Source: Candidatus Cloacimonadota bacterium
GTDB lineage: Bacteria; Cloacimonadota; Cloacimonadia; Cloacimonadales; TCS61
DNA: 6,527 nt
Direction: 5' to 3'
Assembly (NCBI GenBank): GCA_018654125.1
Contig: JABIME010000225.1
Location: 1-6,527, forward strand
This document shows, piece after piece, positions 5,061 to 6,527 of this stretch (positions within the stretch are counted from its first letter, which is position 1; every line of letters begins with the position of its first letter). A program made the position numbers and the translations under genes. The notes beneath the pieces were generated by a model. It worked only from the letters and a program-made list of their open reading frames with translations. It was not told where the DNA came from and made no database searches.

Positions 5061-6527
5061 GTGGATAATACACAATCCGGGAAGTCAGGATTTTCCAACA
5101 GTGATAATTGCACATGCGATTGTAAGAGCCTTGATAAAATTTTAGATAGTTATAATAATGATCCAGTAAGGTTAATGGACATTCTCATCGAAGTTCAAAC
5201 ACAGTGTGGTTGCGTTTCTGATATGGCTGTAAAGACAATTGCAGAAGCTATTGGATACTCTAAAGTAGATGTTGAACAAACTCTATCTTTTTATCATTTT
5301 TTATCTCAAACTCCAACAGGTAAATATGCAGTATATTTAAATGATAGTGCAGTTGCCGAAATGATGGGTAGAGATGAAATAGCAAAGGCATTTGTAGAAG
5401 AAATTGGATGTGAATTTGATTCAGTTTCTGAAGATGGGAAAATTGGTTTGTTTAGTACATCTTGTATTGGAATGAACGATCAGGAACCATCAGCCATTAT
5501 TAACCAGCGAGTTTTCACTAAATTAACAAAAGAGAAAGTAGCAAAAATTGTTAAAGGAATGAAAAATGATCTTGAAGTAGAAGATCTCGTTGGAACGGAC
5601 GTTATGTCTAATATCTTAAAACAGGGTCCAATTCTAACCAAAGATTCAAATCTTGGTGAAGCTATTAAAAAAGCTGTTACTATGAGTCCTGAAGATGTTA
5701 TTGAAGAAATTAAGCAATCGAATCTTCGAGGACGTGGTGGTGCAGGTTTCCCAACTGCGATGAAATGGCGGTTTTGTAGAAATGCAGAAGGTGAAAAGCA
5801 TTATGTTTTTTGTAATGCAGATGAAGGTGAACCTGGAACATTTAAAGATCGTGTAATTCTTACTGATCGTCCGCAACTTCTATTTGCAGGAATGACGATC
5901 GCAGGTTATGCAATTGGTTCTGATGAAGGAATTTTATATCTTCGTTATGAATATAAATATATGGAAGAGTACCTTGAAGGAGTTCTAACAAAATTAAGAG
6001 AAGAAGGATTATTAGGAAAAGATGTAGCTGGTGAAAAAGGCTTCAACTTTGATATCCGAATTCAATTTGGTGGTGGAGCTTATATTTGTGGTGAAGAATC
6101 TGCATTGTTAGAATCAGCAGAAGGGAAACGTGGAGAACCAAGAGACAGACCTCCATTCCCAGTAGTAAAAGGATATCTTCAGCAGCCTACATCTGTTAAT
6201 AATGTAGAAACTTTATGTGCAGTTGCAAAAATTATGCATAAAGGTGCAAAATGGTATAGATCTCTTGGTACTTTAGAATCAACCGGTTCAAAACTTATCA
6301 GCGTTTCTGGTGATTGTGCAAAACCTGGTGTTTATGAAGTTGAATGGGGATTTACCGTTAATGATATTTTAGAATTAGTTGGTGCAAAGAATGTTCAGGC
6401 TGTTCAAGTTGGCGGACCTTCTGGAAATTGCATTGCTCCAAATGAATTTAATAGAAAACTAGCTTATGAAGATCTATCAACAGGTGGATCGCTAATCGTG
6501 ATTGGAGAAGAACGTGATCTTCTAAAA
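5061..6527 (+). CDS. hoxF: HoxF-type NAD(H)/FMN diaphorase subunit of NAD-linked [NiFe] hydrogenase (3' end cut)
   Basis: An open reading frame of 489 codons running off the right edge. It starts at GTG 5061, five bases after a consensus AAAGGAGGT. The protein is a NuoE-NuoF fusion as in HoxF of soluble group 3d hydrogenases, where it binds FMN and NAD(H) and passes electrons through HoxU to the HoxYH module. Residues 24-160 are NuoE-like (SFYHF at 76-80, GLFSTSCIGMNDQEP at 129-143). Residues 200-489 are NuoF-like: RGRGGAGFPT (223-232), CNADEGEPGTFKDR (251-264), GGGAYICGEESALLES (337-352) and SVNNVETL (378-385). As I recall it, Cupriavidus necator HoxF (about 600 residues) aligns nearly throughout, including ISVSGDCAKPGVYEVEWG-like and LAYEDLS segments. 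The window ends shortly before the expected CxxCxxC [4Fe-4S] motif. Only Cys135 remains of the NuoE-type [2Fe-2S] ligands. The first 23 residues form an extension with Cys17, 19 and 21; Cys49 and Cys51 follow in the NuoE-like domain. A complex I NuoEF fusion is less likely given the adjoining hyp genes. Confidence 0.9.
   Translation, partial: MDNTQSGKSGFSNSDNCTCDCKSLDKILDSYNNDPVRLMDILIEVQTQCGCVSDMAVKTIAEAIGYSKVDVEQTLSFYHFLSQTPTGKYAVYLNDSAVAEMMGRDEIAKAFVEEIGCEFDSVSEDGKIGLFSTSCIGMNDQEPSAIINQRVFTKLTKEKVAKIVKGMKNDLEVEDLVGTDVMSNILKQGPILTKDSNLGEAIKKAVTMSPEDVIEEIKQSNLRGRGGAGFPTAMKWRFCRNAEGEKHYVFCNADEGEPGTFKDRVILTDRPQLLFAGMTIAGYAIGSDEGILYLRYEYKYMEEYLEGVLTKLREEGLLGKDVAGEKGFNFDIRIQFGGGAYICGEESALLESAEGKRGEPRDRPPFPVVKGYLQQPTSVNNVETLCAVAKIMHKGAKWYRSLGTLESTGSKLISVSGDCAKPGVYEVEWGFTVNDILELVGAKNVQAVQVGGPSGNCIAPNEFNRKLAYEDLSTGGSLIVIGEERDLLK

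Noticed and set aside
5646..5876. Minus-strand open frame of 76 codons inside hoxF
   Set aside because: It is antisense to the conserved FMN/NAD-binding region of hoxF and shows no protein-family features.
5061..6527. Reading the plus-strand gene as a complex I NuoEF fusion or an [FeFe]-hydrogenase HydB subunit
   Set aside because: The degenerate NuoE domain with SFYHF and CIGxxDQEP, the close match to HoxF and the adjoining [NiFe] maturation operon favour HoxF. HydB would have an intact N-terminal [2Fe-2S] thioredoxin-like domain.

Overview
The window is a [NiFe]-hydrogenase locus from an AT-rich bacterium. Five maturation genes lie on the minus strand: hypF, hypC, hypD, hypE and the start of hypA, in that order of transcription. 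Facing away from them on the plus strand is the first structural gene of an NAD-linked hydrogenase, a HoxF-type NuoE-NuoF fusion. Both the left edge (hypA) and the right edge (hoxF) cut through genes. The organism cannot be named from this sequence. The AT-rich codons, clear purine-rich Shine-Dalgarno sites and bacterial gene order fit a low-GC bacterium; a Bacteroidota/Ignavibacteria-like source is only a guess.

Layout: hypA N-terminus (1-209, minus), hypE (209-1192, minus), hypD (1232-2293, minus), hypC (2286-2510, minus), hypF (2565-4796, minus), a 264-bp divergent intergenic region (4797-5060), and hoxF (5061 to the right edge, plus, open at its 3' end). The hyp genes are tightly packed, with two overlaps (hypC/hypD and hypE/hypA) and gaps of 39 and 54 bp, so they look like one operon.

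How they work together (family knowledge): HypF activates carbamoyl phosphate and passes the carbamoyl group to the C-terminal Cys of HypE, which dehydrates it to a thiocyanate. The HypC-HypD complex takes the cyanide and assembles Fe(CN)2CO. HypA, with HypB (not seen here), delivers nickel. HoxF is the FMN/NAD(H)-binding diaphorase subunit of the soluble group 3d hydrogenase that this machinery would mature. hoxU, hoxY and hoxH would be expected downstream, outside the window.

There is no sign of a wholly new system. The points worth a second look are a near-perfect Fur-family operator in the shared intergenic region, a cysteine-rich N-terminal extension (CxCxC plus CGC) on HoxF, and the loss of nearly all [2Fe-2S] ligands from its NuoE-like domain.
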